Position numbers and translations under genes: made by a program. From a virus, in IMG/VR virus record IMGVR_UViG_3300008120_000220, positions 1 through 28,691 of that record: a DNA stretch of 28,691 bases, one strand, 5' to 3'. The notes below the pieces were generated by a model. It was not told the DNA's origin, did no database searches, and worked only from the letters and a program-made list of their open reading frames with translations. The number at the start of each line of letters is the position of its first letter. Positions within the stretch are counted from its first letter, which is position 1. Of the stretch, positions 1-8,654 are shown in pieces.

Positions 1-951
1 CTTAGAAGTATTACCATATTTATTAGATTCTAAAATCTTATCTTCTTTAGAAATATTATTAACTTTATTTAATTCTGCAAATGTTTTTTTACCTAATTTT
101 AATCTATCTGAAAATATCATTGAGTTTCCAGGTAAAGCTACTGGTACCCCACCTTGTTCATGTGTAGGTCCATCAGCTTGTAAGAATCCACCATTAGTTG
201 CACCTACATTTTCTTGTTTTTCAATCTCAGCATTAGGTTGCATATTCATACCCCCCATTGCATATTGTATAGATACTCCTTTAGGTTGTTGATAGTTAGC
301 CATACCTGCTTGAATAGCATTATTGATATAATCATTTTGTTGTTGTTGATAAGCAGCTTGTTGTTTAGCTTGTTCTTCTTGTGCTAATTTATTTGCAGCA
401 ATAGTTTCTTTAGCACTAGACTCAACTTGATTTTTATGTCTATTAGTAAACATATCTGAGATACCTCCCGTTAAAGCTCCAGCTACTTTTTGACCATCTG
501 TTGCATTAGGATCACTCATTATACCTATTAGTGAATTAGAAGGGCTTAAAAATCCTCCTACAACTTCACCAGCTTTAGAATCACCAGAATTAATTATATT
601 ACCATTAGCATCAGTTCTATCTACTTGCGTCTGAACACCAGAACCAATTTGAGTTACAGCACCCACCGCAGTCCCTAACAAAGGGTTAATTGCAGTAGCC
701 ACTCCTACTTTTGCTGTATCAGCTCCTGCTTGTAAAGATCTAGTTTTTTCTAAACTAGTAGCTCCTGGAGTATTGTATCCAGAGTATGCTTGCATTCCTC
801 CTGCAGCTATAGCCCCAGCAGCCTGTGCATATTGATCATTAGATACTCCTCTTTTTTTGTTGTATAAATTAGATGTAGCGTCACCACCTTCTCCACCATT
901 AACAAATTTAGGTAAATGAGTTTTAGGGACTTTTTTATTTGATTTTTTCAT
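1..951 (-). CDS. Internal virion protein, N-terminal part (3' end off window)
   Basis: The frame is open from the ATG at 951 to the window edge, giving 317 residues of an incomplete protein. It starts basic (MKKSNKKVPKTHLPKF) and becomes Ala/Gly-rich with hydrophobic stretches (residues about 41-55 and 77-105). A Gln-rich helix at 188-208 (QEEQAKQQAAYQQQQND) follows. The region at 228-300 holds AMGGMNMQPNAEIEKQENVG, then GPTHEQGGVPVALPGNSMIF and FSDRLKLGKKTFAEL. I recall the E-x-E-K-Q-E-N/GPxHEQGG combination from large virion proteins of Bacteroidota phages following the tail gene. Likely an ejected or capsid-stored (cargo) protein, with the hydrophobic stretches used for membrane passage. 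A 129-nt gap with a terminator separates it from the tail gene, so it probably has its own promoter. Confidence 0.7.
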   Translation of the reverse strand, partial: MKKSNKKVPKTHLPKFVNGGEGGDATSNLYNKKRGVSNDQYAQAAGAIAAGGMQAYSGYNTPGATSLEKTRSLQAGADTAKVGVATAINPLLGTAVGAVTQIGSGVQTQVDRTDANGNIINSGDSKAGEVVGGFLSPSNSLIGIMSDPNATDGQKVAGALTGGISDMFTNRHKNQVESSAKETIAANKLAQEEQAKQQAAYQQQQNDYINNAIQAGMANYQQPKGVSIQYAMGGMNMQPNAEIEKQENVGATNGGFLQADGPTHEQGGVPVALPGNSMIFSDRLKLGKKTFAELNKVNNISKEDKILESNKYGNTSK

Positions 952-1010
952 AATAACAAATTTAGTTATATTGTATTATATAATATAGTGTATTTTTTTG
1001 TAATATCCAA

Positions 1011-1049
1011 ATAAAAACCCCAGTATTTACAGTTAAGTAATAACCAGGG
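1011..1049 (-). terminator. Rho-independent terminator after the large tail gene
   Basis: On the minus strand CCCTGGT (1043-1049) and ACTGGGG (1018-1024) form a 7-bp stem with two G-U wobbles. It extends through an imperfect ATTAC/GTAAAT section with single-base bulges, and TTTTTATTT follows. It lies 32 nt after the tail gene stop, in the 129-nt gap before the next gene. The CCCTGG core is shared with the terminator at 16750-16793. The rest of the gap (952-1010) is A/T only and may hold a promoter. Confidence 0.75.
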
Positions 1050-1080
1050 TCATTATATGTTTTTTGTATAATTATTTTAG

Positions 1081-4000
1081 TTATCTGTCAGATACTCTAA
1101 ATATAGACTTGAGATTGTGTATTATAAATCTCACATTTGGACTGTTGTTGTAATATAGATCAATCATCATCCATTTATCTCTTATCCTCTCTCCAAATGT
1201 AGTTTTAGTTAATTTACCTGGATCAAATAAAGAAGCTGTAGAAGGAGTCGTTGTGTTATAGTTAAACTTATTTCTAGGTACTTGTAAATTAAATCCTTGT
1301 TCAACCTTTCTCAAATTACTATCTGGAGCAATAGTTAAATTAACCCAATCTGTATTTTGATATTGATTATAAACTCTAACCTTACTAAATGTTTCAAATG
1401 GTTTATTTACATCATCTGGATAACTAATAAAGTCTAAAGAAGGTTCTGATGGAGAACCAGGATAAACATTCAAGTCATCATTAAACTCTAAATTATCATC
1501 AATAGCTTCAGACATCCAAGTTAAGTTATCTAATACTTTAGTAAGTAAAGGTTGCTCATTAAGTAATATTTTTAATGTACTAGGATATTGTACATTATAG
1601 AAATTACCATAAGGACCATAATTGTGAAACCATACTTTATTATCTCTATTAGTACTTAATAGATATTTATTACTATTGATATATAAATTAGGTGTAAAAT
1701 TATACATACCTGTAAATGCAGCCAATACTTCAGAATAAGCTAGAGTAAGTAATTCTTGTTTTGTTACTTTCTCAAAAATGGTATCTGGCATATTTAAAAA
1801 AGTATATAAAAATTCATTATGATAATAATCATAAGTTGTTAGTATACCTTTATTAATAATAGGATTATCATGTTTTAATATATCATCATGTAATCTTTTA
1901 ATTACAAAGTTTCTCTGTCCTTTAATATCAGATATAGGAGATACACCTTCACCGTTAAATGTGTATATTTTTTTATGTCTAGCATCAACAAATGAAATAG
2001 CTGACTGAGATCTATATACAGACCATTGATGTGAAGTACCAGTATCTATTGCTTTATAAAAATGTTTTTGAATAACTTGACTATCAGTACCATTACCTAA
2101 TTTAATAGATGTACCTGCACTATCATTAATCATAGATACAGGGTTAATTAATAGTTCACCAATACCTCTTTCTTGTAAGTAATACATCTTTTCTTTAAGA
2201 GATACTAAAGCCATAATTTGACCATAATTACCTTCTACATCATAGAAGTTATTAGTTAAATATTTACTCCATGAATCTTCTATTTCATTATCAAACTTAA
2301 TTTCTGAAAAGAATACTCTATTTCTCCATACATCATTTACTTGAAAGTTTAATGGTTTAGGAAAAAATGTAACAACATTCTTTTCATTAGAATGGTATGT
2401 AGGATAACCATATTGATCTTCAGAACTATAAAGATTATTTGTAAGTTGTGTATCAATATGCTCTCCAAATCTCATGGCTTGATTATTTTGATTAGTACAA
2501 GGAAATAAATAACTTACACTAATATTGAATTTGCATGTAGCTACTTTGCTAGGAAATCCTAATGCAACATTTCCCGGATCATCAGTAAAGGTACTCTCAT
2601 ACGGATAATATGCAAATTTAGGAGCATTACCTAAATTTTTAGATATTTTCTGTAAATCCCAATAGTTCATATGAATATCTCCACCAAAACAATTAATATC
2701 TAATACTAAATTATTCTTTAATGTTTCATTAATTCTTTTTAATGGCACAAAGCTACCACATGGAATATATATACTATTTGTTCTTGCAGCATATGTATTA
2801 CCACCATATTGATTAAGATTAGGTCTATAATATAATGCTATTAGTTTATTACCTTCAGTATCGGCAGTAGTTTTTCCTATACCTGATATACTAGTGTCTA
2901 AATTATTAGCGAGACAAACAGCTACAGTTTTACATCCCCATCCAGGTACATCAGATGTACTAGTACCTGAAGGGTAGATAGCAAGACCAGGATTTCCAAA
3001 ACTTTTCATGTGATTATATAAAGTATAACCACCTACTGTTACTGAATTATTTCCACCAGCAACCATACTACCTTCTGTAATATCGTAATTAGTTAATGCT
3101 GTAGAAGCATGTACCGCCTCTTCAACATAAAATAATAAATAATAAGGCATTTCATCAGAATCATAGGCTGTTTGAAATTTACCACAAGCTGTATTAAAAC
3201 AAGGAAGAGGTCCAAATGATCCATTCCCACCAACAAACCCGTGCGGATTACCAGGAATACCATTATTTGATGGAGGTATAGTACCTCTAGTTTTTATACC
3301 ACTACCAGCGGGACCATTAGTCCCTTCATTATTTAACCAGTCTTCTAAATTATCAAACCCTAATCTATATCTAGGATTAGCAACACCACTTCTAGCTCTA
3401 GACCTATTAATCGCTTTTACTCTAGACCTAATTAATAACTTATCACCATTTCTATAATTATAACCATTTAATAGTAAGTCAAATGAATCAAAAGTCATTA
3501 CTTTTTGACCTATACCCGTTTCACCATCACCTGAAGCAACTGTATAATCTGGACATAATGTTTCAATAGCTCTTTGACTAGGATTAGGCATATAAATAGT
3601 AGCTGTAGTAGTTGCACCTAAAAGTACCATAAATCCAGGTACTGCTTTATAATGAAATCCCCCACCTAAAACAATAGGTCCATCTGAAGGTTGTCTAGGT
3701 TGAGTAATAATACCACATCCTAATATTGTTTTATCAGATTCAGTTCTTTCAACTCTAACTATTTGATAACCCCCAATAAAATCTTTAATTGTAGAAATAT
3801 CTATAGTAAATTTAATATAAAGTATTTGACCATAAATATTATCATTATATTCAAACGAATTTCTAAAATCTGTAATACCTGTAGTTTGAGCAATTGTAGA
3901 AGGATTACTATTAGTATCTCCAGTTGAAGGCATTTTAATATCACCTATCCATTCAGTAAAGAAAGGATTACCTTGTAAATCAAAGAATTGTATTCCTAAT

Positions 4001-6003
4001 CTATATATTTCTTCTTGTTGAAACCCTTTCATTACAGAAGTTACGTATGGATTTTTAAATCCTGGAACTCCTTGAATAGGGTATGTTTGATTTTCAGAAT
4101 CTGTAGTAATACTAGGAGCTACAAAGTCAAGTAAATCTTGAGGAATTGTCATACCTGAAATACCACCTGTACTTTCTGGTTGATTGCTAAATGGTGGAAT
4201 AACTTCTGGATTAATTAAATAATCTCCTGAATCTCCTTTAGTCACATTTAAGTCAGAGATTTTTATAGTTTCAGTACCAAATTCATAAGATATAAATCTA
4301 CCTTTACCGCCTAATACTGATGTACCAGGTTTATAGAAACAAGCATTAGATGATTCATCACCATTAGTATCATAATACTCATTAATACAATCTTCTGTTT
4401 GAGGTAAAGCTTGAGCTTGAGTAGATGTATGTTGTGTAGGTGCAATACCATTGTTAGATAAATAAATATCATCAGCACCTGATGTCTTAGCTCTAAAAGC
4501 TCTAGCATCAAATATTGCACTAATATCTGATTGTGTAGTATATTTAACATTACCCCAGAATAATCTATTATCTTTAGTATCTACTGTTTTAGCATGTGTA
4601 AATCCTGTAGCTAAATTTAAAAACTCATCTAGTTCAATAGTAGCATAGGTTGATAAATCTGTTATTGTAATATAGTTATCTACTAATAATCCAATACTAA
4701 TTTCAGGTTTAACGTAAATTAATGGTATCTCAGTTTTAGAAGTTCTACGCAAAATAACATATTCTATAGTATCGTAAGATGTATCCAGGTTAGATACTTT
4801 CCAAGTAATACTTCTTAATGAAGCTCCCCCATTTCCTTCATATACTTTATAATTAGCATTAGATGTGTCATTAGGGTTTTCATTAATTATATGTACCATA
4901 TTAGATGTTTGAGAATAATTAGTAACAGCTCCTGCTGCTTTCTTTAATCTATAACATAATTCATAAGTACCTGCAGATAAATTACCAGCACCAATATTAT
5001 CAAGTAAAGGTACTTCAAAAGATACTGATGGAAATACATATAATTGTGCGGGATTCATAGCCATCAATTGAGGCTGTGCAACATTTATATTTCTAATCTT
5101 ATTGTAAAAATCTGTCCAATAAATACGTTGAATATTTGATGATTCATATCTACCTAAAATAGCACTAGGTGCAATAGGATGATATTTAGTAAAATCTATA
5201 TTATTAGAATATATTAAAGTTAATGTACCAGCTTTAGTAATATCATCAATATTTAATTTCCATATAGCACCTCCGTGTCCAAATGTATCATTACCAGGTA
5301 ATTCACCAGCTACACCAGCAGGACCATATGTCCCATCATCTGGAGCAGTTAATATATAAATATCATCTAATATAAATGTAGAACCAATTGGAATTATATC
5401 ATCACTTAATACTTTTGACACATAAGGTTTTGTAGTATTTTGAGTTAATGAAGGTGATACTTTATCACTATTAATAAATTTAAATACTGCTTTTGTACCT
5501 CCTGTAGATGCGGAATAAGATATACTTATTATAGTAGGTACTGAAGCTACAGGAGAACATCCTGAATAAACTGGTTGACTATAAAATACTACATAATCAT
5601 CTTCATAAGCAACACTAAATGTTTTAGTAGCTACAGTAGTCCCTGTATACTGATAACAATTAGGATAATTTTTTATTATATAATTATATAAATCAATACC
5701 TTGAGTACTATTAGAAATCTCTAAAGTACCAACAGTTGTACTATTTATAGTAATTGTAGCTACATTTTTTGTATCATTTGGTGCTACATCTGTACCTTTA
5801 ATTAATTGTAATTTATATACTGCTTGTAAATCAGGAAATGTTATAGCACATTGGTTACCTTTAATATTAACTAGTGCCCCATTAGATCCACCAGCTTCAG
5901 TTAAAGCTCTAAAATTTAAAGCTTGTAAATATGTATCTTTAGATTGTACCTGTTTAGATAAATCTGAAGACATACCGTTTGAAAATGTGTTAATACTTTC
6001 CAT
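1081..6003 (-). CDS. Large tail stabilisation/muzzle-like protein
   Basis: At 1640 residues this is the largest gene in the window. The N-terminus (SINTFSNGMSSDLSKQVQSK, then YLQALNFRALTEAGGSNGAL) matches the phrase I recall at the start of the large tail protein of crAss-like phages, related to P22 gp10/T7 gp12 tail nozzle proteins. The body is beta-rich, with several Ig/propeller-like stretches and a Gly/Pro/Asn-rich central region (about 880-960). The C-terminal part (residues about 1240-1500) looks like the nozzle core. The end GERIRDKWMMIDLYYNN is also characteristic. No catalytic motif is apparent. It is the last gene before a terminator. It probably forms the distal tail tube through which DNA exits, with appendages attached to it. 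Confidence 0.75.
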   Translation of the reverse strand: MESINTFSNGMSSDLSKQVQSKDTYLQALNFRALTEAGGSNGALVNIKGNQCAITFPDLQAVYKLQLIKGTDVAPNDTKNVATITINSTTVGTLEISNSTQGIDLYNYIIKNYPNCYQYTGTTVATKTFSVAYEDDYVVFYSQPVYSGCSPVASVPTIISISYSASTGGTKAVFKFINSDKVSPSLTQNTTKPYVSKVLSDDIIPIGSTFILDDIYILTAPDDGTYGPAGVAGELPGNDTFGHGGAIWKLNIDDITKAGTLTLIYSNNIDFTKYHPIAPSAILGRYESSNIQRIYWTDFYNKIRNINVAQPQLMAMNPAQLYVFPSVSFEVPLLDNIGAGNLSAGTYELCYRLKKAAGAVTNYSQTSNMVHIINENPNDTSNANYKVYEGNGGASLRSITWKVSNLDTSYDTIEYVILRRTSKTEIPLIYVKPEISIGLLVDNYITITDLSTYATIELDEFLNLATGFTHAKTVDTKDNRLFWGNVKYTTQSDISAIFDARAFRAKTSGADDIYLSNNGIAPTQHTSTQAQALPQTEDCINEYYDTNGDESSNACFYKPGTSVLGGKGRFISYEFGTETIKISDLNVTKGDSGDYLINPEVIPPFSNQPESTGGISGMTIPQDLLDFVAPSITTDSENQTYPIQGVPGFKNPYVTSVMKGFQQEEIYRLGIQFFDLQGNPFFTEWIGDIKMPSTGDTNSNPSTIAQTTGITDFRNSFEYNDNIYGQILYIKFTIDISTIKDFIGGYQIVRVERTESDKTILGCGIITQPRQPSDGPIVLGGGFHYKAVPGFMVLLGATTTATIYMPNPSQRAIETLCPDYTVASGDGETGIGQKVMTFDSFDLLLNGYNYRNGDKLLIRSRVKAINRSRARSGVANPRYRLGFDNLEDWLNNEGTNGPAGSGIKTRGTIPPSNNGIPGNPHGFVGGNGSFGPLPCFNTACGKFQTAYDSDEMPYYLLFYVEEAVHASTALTNYDITEGSMVAGGNNSVTVGGYTLYNHMKSFGNPGLAIYPSGTSTSDVPGWGCKTVAVCLANNLDTSISGIGKTTADTEGNKLIALYYRPNLNQYGGNTYAARTNSIYIPCGSFVPLKRINETLKNNLVLDINCFGGDIHMNYWDLQKISKNLGNAPKFAYYPYESTFTDDPGNVALGFPSKVATCKFNISVSYLFPCTNQNNQAMRFGEHIDTQLTNNLYSSEDQYGYPTYHSNEKNVVTFFPKPLNFQVNDVWRNRVFFSEIKFDNEIEDSWSKYLTNNFYDVEGNYGQIMALVSLKEKMYYLQERGIGELLINPVSMINDSAGTSIKLGNGTDSQVIQKHFYKAIDTGTSHQWSVYRSQSAISFVDARHKKIYTFNGEGVSPISDIKGQRNFVIKRLHDDILKHDNPIINKGILTTYDYYHNEFLYTFLNMPDTIFEKVTKQELLTLAYSEVLAAFTGMYNFTPNLYINSNKYLLSTNRDNKVWFHNYGPYGNFYNVQYPSTLKILLNEQPLLTKVLDNLTWMSEAIDDNLEFNDDLNVYPGSPSEPSLDFISYPDDVNKPFETFSKVRVYNQYQNTDWVNLTIAPDSNLRKVEQGFNLQVPRNKFNYNTTTPSTASLFDPGKLTKTTFGERIRDKWMMIDLYYNNSPNVRFIIHNLKSIFRVSDR

Positions 6004-6004
6004 A

Positions 6005-6706
6005 TTATCTTAAGTTTCTACGTTCATGATTTTCCATATGTCTAAATCCTGAAGCATAACCGTGAGGTTTAGGGATTAGACGTACCCAAGTTTTCTGTAT
6101 TCTATCGTACATTGCAGCATCAGGCATATTTGCTGAACCTCTAGCACTGTTTACATAGAAATACCAATCCTTCTCTGACATTCTAAATACAACTTCAGGA
6201 ATTAATCCTTTTCTAAACTGTATCTTGTCTAACATATAAGTTACATAGGCCTTTAAAGCTTTATCAAAATATACATCATCTGGAACTAATGGATACCCAT
6301 CTTCATCTACTGGAACACCTAAATACACTATACATAATTCTCCAGTTTCTAATGAAGTATTTAAATATCCATCTGATATGTAGAAATTATAATCTGTACA
6401 ACAAGTTGGCAATTGATTACATTCTGGACATTGATAGTTATTAGCTGCAGACTTAGTAGACCAAGATAATGGTTTACCATTGTGAGTAATATCTTTCATA
6501 TAAACAAAACTACAAGGTAGTTCTACTCTATGATTAACTACAGATAATGTAGTAGCTATTTCTTCCATCTGAGCATATGAACCTATCATGTTTAATGCTT
6601 CAGAAATCCATTCTACGATTGATGGCTCACTAAGTTCTACATTGATGTCTAAATCCCTATATAGACCAGCTATAATGGATTTCATTGATTTAAATCTTGT
6701 TATCAT
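6005..6706 (-). CDS. Putative tail tube/adaptor protein
   Basis: This 233-residue protein begins with helices (MITRFKSMKSIIAGLYRDLD; PSIVEWISEALNMIGSYAQM at 28-47) followed by a beta domain. Residues 93-103 hold CPEC-x5-CC, a possible zinc knuckle, and the C-terminal half is helical (DDVYFDKALKAYVTYMLDKI) with a basic tail (MENHERRNLR). This layout fits the T7 gp11/P22 gp4 type of tail tube or head-tail adaptor, which forms a ring below the portal. Adjacency to the 1640-aa tail protein (1 nt gap) supports it, because tubular tail proteins A and B are usually adjacent. The IHF-like gene overlaps its start by 4 nt. Assignment is by context and pattern. Confidence 0.6.
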   Translation of the reverse strand: MITRFKSMKSIIAGLYRDLDINVELSEPSIVEWISEALNMIGSYAQMEEIATTLSVVNHRVELPCSFVYMKDITHNGKPLSWSTKSAANNYQCPECNQLPTCCTDYNFYISDGYLNTSLETGELCIVYLGVPVDEDGYPLVPDDVYFDKALKAYVTYMLDKIQFRKGLIPEVVFRMSEKDWYFYVNSARGSANMPDAAMYDRIQKTWVRLIPKPHGYASGFRHMENHERRNLR

Positions 6707-7197
6707 AGTTGTAATCTTGCTAATTCTGAATAATAATCAAACCCTGGACTTTGTTTTAAATGTATAGGAATAGCTCTTGAAGCTTCTCTACAAGGTTGAA
6801 ATTTATAATACTTTTTACCAGTAAGTTTTAGTTTAGACTTATCCCACTTCCATTTATATCTAAATGGTTGGTCATAATAAACTAACATACCTTGTTTCTT
6901 AGACTCACCATAATTTACTCTCCATCCTTTAATATTCTCAATATCAAAGTCTACATCATATTTTATGATACCTAAGTAACCTAAGTTATAAGGCATTTTA
7001 AAAGAAGCTGCGTCTTCTACTATTTTACGTTGAAGTGCTTTATTAAAAGCTCTAACAACTTTATAGTATACTGCATAATCTACAGGTATTCTTTTATTGT
7101 TAAAAGATGCTCTACAATAATCTTTGTAAAAATCTTTAGTTGATAAGTCTTTAGTAAATTTTCCTTTAGTTCTTTTAGTAGCCTTAAATTCTATCAT
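6703..7197 (-). CDS. IHF-like structural ring/tail protein
   Basis: This 164-residue basic protein has a central helix (YAVYYKVVRAFNKALQRKIV, 41-60) leading into a beta turn with MPYNLGYLGIIKYD (68-81). That resembles the helix followed by the G-x-G-type strand of HU/IHF proteins. After it comes a Lys/Tyr/Trp-rich segment (FRYKWKWDKSKLKLTGKKYY, 112-131) like a long basic beta arm, then a C-terminal stretch with FQPCREASRAIPIHLKQ. Proteins first annotated as IHF subunits in crAss-like phages were later seen as tail-ring components, so a structural role is likelier than gene regulation. It overlaps both neighbours by 4 nt. The HU/IHF likeness is by eye. Confidence 0.55.
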   Translation of the reverse strand: MIEFKATKRTKGKFTKDLSTKDFYKDYCRASFNNKRIPVDYAVYYKVVRAFNKALQRKIVEDAASFKMPYNLGYLGIIKYDVDFDIENIKGWRVNYGESKKQGMLVYYDQPFRYKWKWDKSKLKLTGKKYYKFQPCREASRAIPIHLKQSPGFDYYSELARLQL

Positions 7198-7874
7198 TTC
7201 TTACCTATCTGGTTTTGAGATAATGCATCATTACTTGTATCATGTGGCATTTGTAAGAATGGCATTACTTTAGTTTGCATAATAATATTAGTAATATCAT
7301 TGGCCATCTTTAATGAACAAGGATATTTACTATCCCAAGAGAAACATGCTAATCCACCACATGTAGATAAACCTGCTAAATCTTCAGGATTCTCAAAGAT
7401 AGCAAATATATTTACATGTTCCAAAAGTAATTCTGAAGTTATGTATAAATAACCATCTCTTAAATACCATTGACTCTTCTTACTCGTATACTTATTATAT
7501 CTATTATACTTAGCTTCAAATATATTAGACTTAGGTATAATATCACCCATAGGATTAGTTACTCTAAGAATAAAATTATCTCCAGCTGTTTCAATAGTAT
7601 TAGGAATTCTAACTTTAGTCTTTAAGATATAACAATCAGTAGTTATAAAACAGCATTCTGAGGCATCTACAAGTTCCAATTCCATACAGGATAAATCCTG
7701 TACCCAAGTATCTGTAATGTCCTGACGTTTAGCAATAGCTTGTGATATGAGCATAGCTCTAATCTCTGCAAACCAAAAAGCTATTTGTTTATCTGTAATT
7801 CTAAATGAATAGTTATTTTTACCAGAATCTGCGATATTACGCACATCCGCCACTCCATGTCTCAGTGTAAACAT
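7194..7874 (-). CDS. Putative tail adaptor/ring protein
   Basis: This 226-residue protein matches a virion protein type I recall from Bacteroidota phages. It has an N-terminal helix-forming segment (ITDKQIAFWFAEIRAMLISQ at about 26-45), a beta-rich middle with YLRDGYLYITSELLLEHVNI near 136-155, and a conserved-looking end with FLQMPHDTSNDALSQN. Six cysteines occur, including a CC pair near 73-74. It follows the lysis genes by 2 nt and overlaps the IHF-like gene by 4 nt, so it starts the tail block. In ΦcrAss001 several ring proteins stack between portal and tail, and this is a good candidate for one. Precise ring position is not known. Confidence 0.6.
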   Translation of the reverse strand: MFTLRHGVADVRNIADSGKNNYSFRITDKQIAFWFAEIRAMLISQAIAKRQDITDTWVQDLSCMELELVDASECCFITTDCYILKTKVRIPNTIETAGDNFILRVTNPMGDIIPKSNIFEAKYNRYNKYTSKKSQWYLRDGYLYITSELLLEHVNIFAIFENPEDLAGLSTCGGLACFSWDSKYPCSLKMANDITNIIMQTKVMPFLQMPHDTSNDALSQNQIGKK

Positions 7875-7876
7875 AA

Positions 7877-8464
7877 TTATTTCTTTCTTTTCTTAGGTGT
7901 CCAACCAAATATTCTATATTTAAATCCAATAATAGGTTGTTTATTAAATGGATCATACCCTAACATATAGGTACTTTTATCAATTGATACTTCAGCTACT
8001 GGGGCAAACATTCTAGGACTTACTACAATACCTCCATGTATTTCATATTTATAAGGTCTATAAACTAAACTATCTATTTTAACTACTGTACAATCTTTAA
8101 TCATTAAAGGTACTTTTAACTTAACGTTTAAAAGCATACCTTTTAATTCACCTTGAACCGTTACATTGGAATAAATATCATACTCTTTTTTTTTAAAAGT
8201 ATCTGTGTAACTTAATAATCTATTACAGTCTACATTTGGAGATAAAGGTTCTTTCCAAAAAGTGTCTACCCTTGATTTACTTGGATACCATCTATCAGAA
8301 TAGATTGTATCTTTTGGAAAAATAGTATCTCTATAGTGCCATTCATGCTGAATAATAGTTTCTGGTTTAGGAGTAACGGAACAAGATTTACCTACAAAGA
8401 ATATTATAATCATTGCAAATACTGCTAATATAAATTCTAAAACACTTTTCATATTATTCTCCAC
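7877..8464 (-). CDS. Membrane-anchored spanin-like protein
   Basis: This 195-residue protein has an N-terminal membrane anchor (residues about 7-25, SVLEFILAVFAMIIIFFVG) followed by a large, presumably periplasmic domain. The domain begins with RDTIFPKDTIYSDRW, a phrase typical of anchored proteins in Bacteroidota phages and prophages. The next ~60 residues are polar, and a beta-rich C-terminal part (about 120-190) ends in a basic WTPKKRKK. No lipobox precedes C28 (GKSC is not a good match), so it is more likely an anchored than a lipidated protein. Placement after lysin and holin makes an inner-membrane spanin or other outer-membrane disruption factor the best guess. Start Met1 or Met5 is uncertain. 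Confidence 0.5.
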   Translation of the reverse strand: MENNMKSVLEFILAVFAMIIIFFVGKSCSVTPKPETIIQHEWHYRDTIFPKDTIYSDRWYPSKSRVDTFWKEPLSPNVDCNRLLSYTDTFKKKEYDIYSNVTVQGELKGMLLNVKLKVPLMIKDCTVVKIDSLVYRPYKYEIHGGIVVSPRMFAPVAEVSIDKSTYMLGYDPFNKQPIIGFKYRIFGWTPKKRKK

Positions 8465-8651
8465 CTTTTAATTTTAAAGTAGATTTATAACCACCAGCTG
8501 CAATGAATGCAGATAATACTAATTTAGGCCATTCTTTCTTAATATCAAATGTACTAAAATCAATGGTCATCCATGCTGATGCAATAGCCATTGCTACTCC
8601 CATAAATGTTGCTCCGTGGTCTGAAAACCAATCTAATCTTTTCTTTGTCAT
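8454..8651 (-). CDS. Holin-like small membrane protein
   Basis: This 65-residue protein has two hydrophobic stretches (residues about 13-28, ATFMGVAMAIASAWMT, and about 44-55, KLVLSAFIAAGG) and short charged ends, the size and topology of a small holin. It begins 3 nt after the muralytic gene and overlaps the spanin-like gene by 11 nt, giving an enzyme-holin-spanin order. Holins permeabilise the inner membrane at a programmed time to release the lysin. The call rests on topology and context; sequence similarity was not tested. Confidence 0.6.
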   Translation of the reverse strand: MTKKRLDWFSDHGATFMGVAMAIASAWMTIDFSTFDIKKEWPKLVLSAFIAAGGYKSTLKLKGGE

Positions 8652-8654
8652 AAT

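Noticed and set aside
952-965. TAAATTTG on the minus strand as a Bacteroidota -7 promoter box (TAnnTTTG)
   Set aside because: It lies only 5 nt before the ATG at 951, which would put the transcript start at or inside the gene, and no -33 TTG is correctly spaced. A/T-rich chance match is more likely.
4311-4550. Second minus-strand frame of 79 codons inside the 1640-aa gene
   Set aside because: Out-of-frame shadow with extreme Leu/Ile/His content; the host frame is continuous and family-like.
6703-7197. IHF-like protein as a transcription or integration factor
   Set aside because: Its setting among ring and tail genes, the extra C-terminal basic region and absence of any integrase make a virion role more likely.
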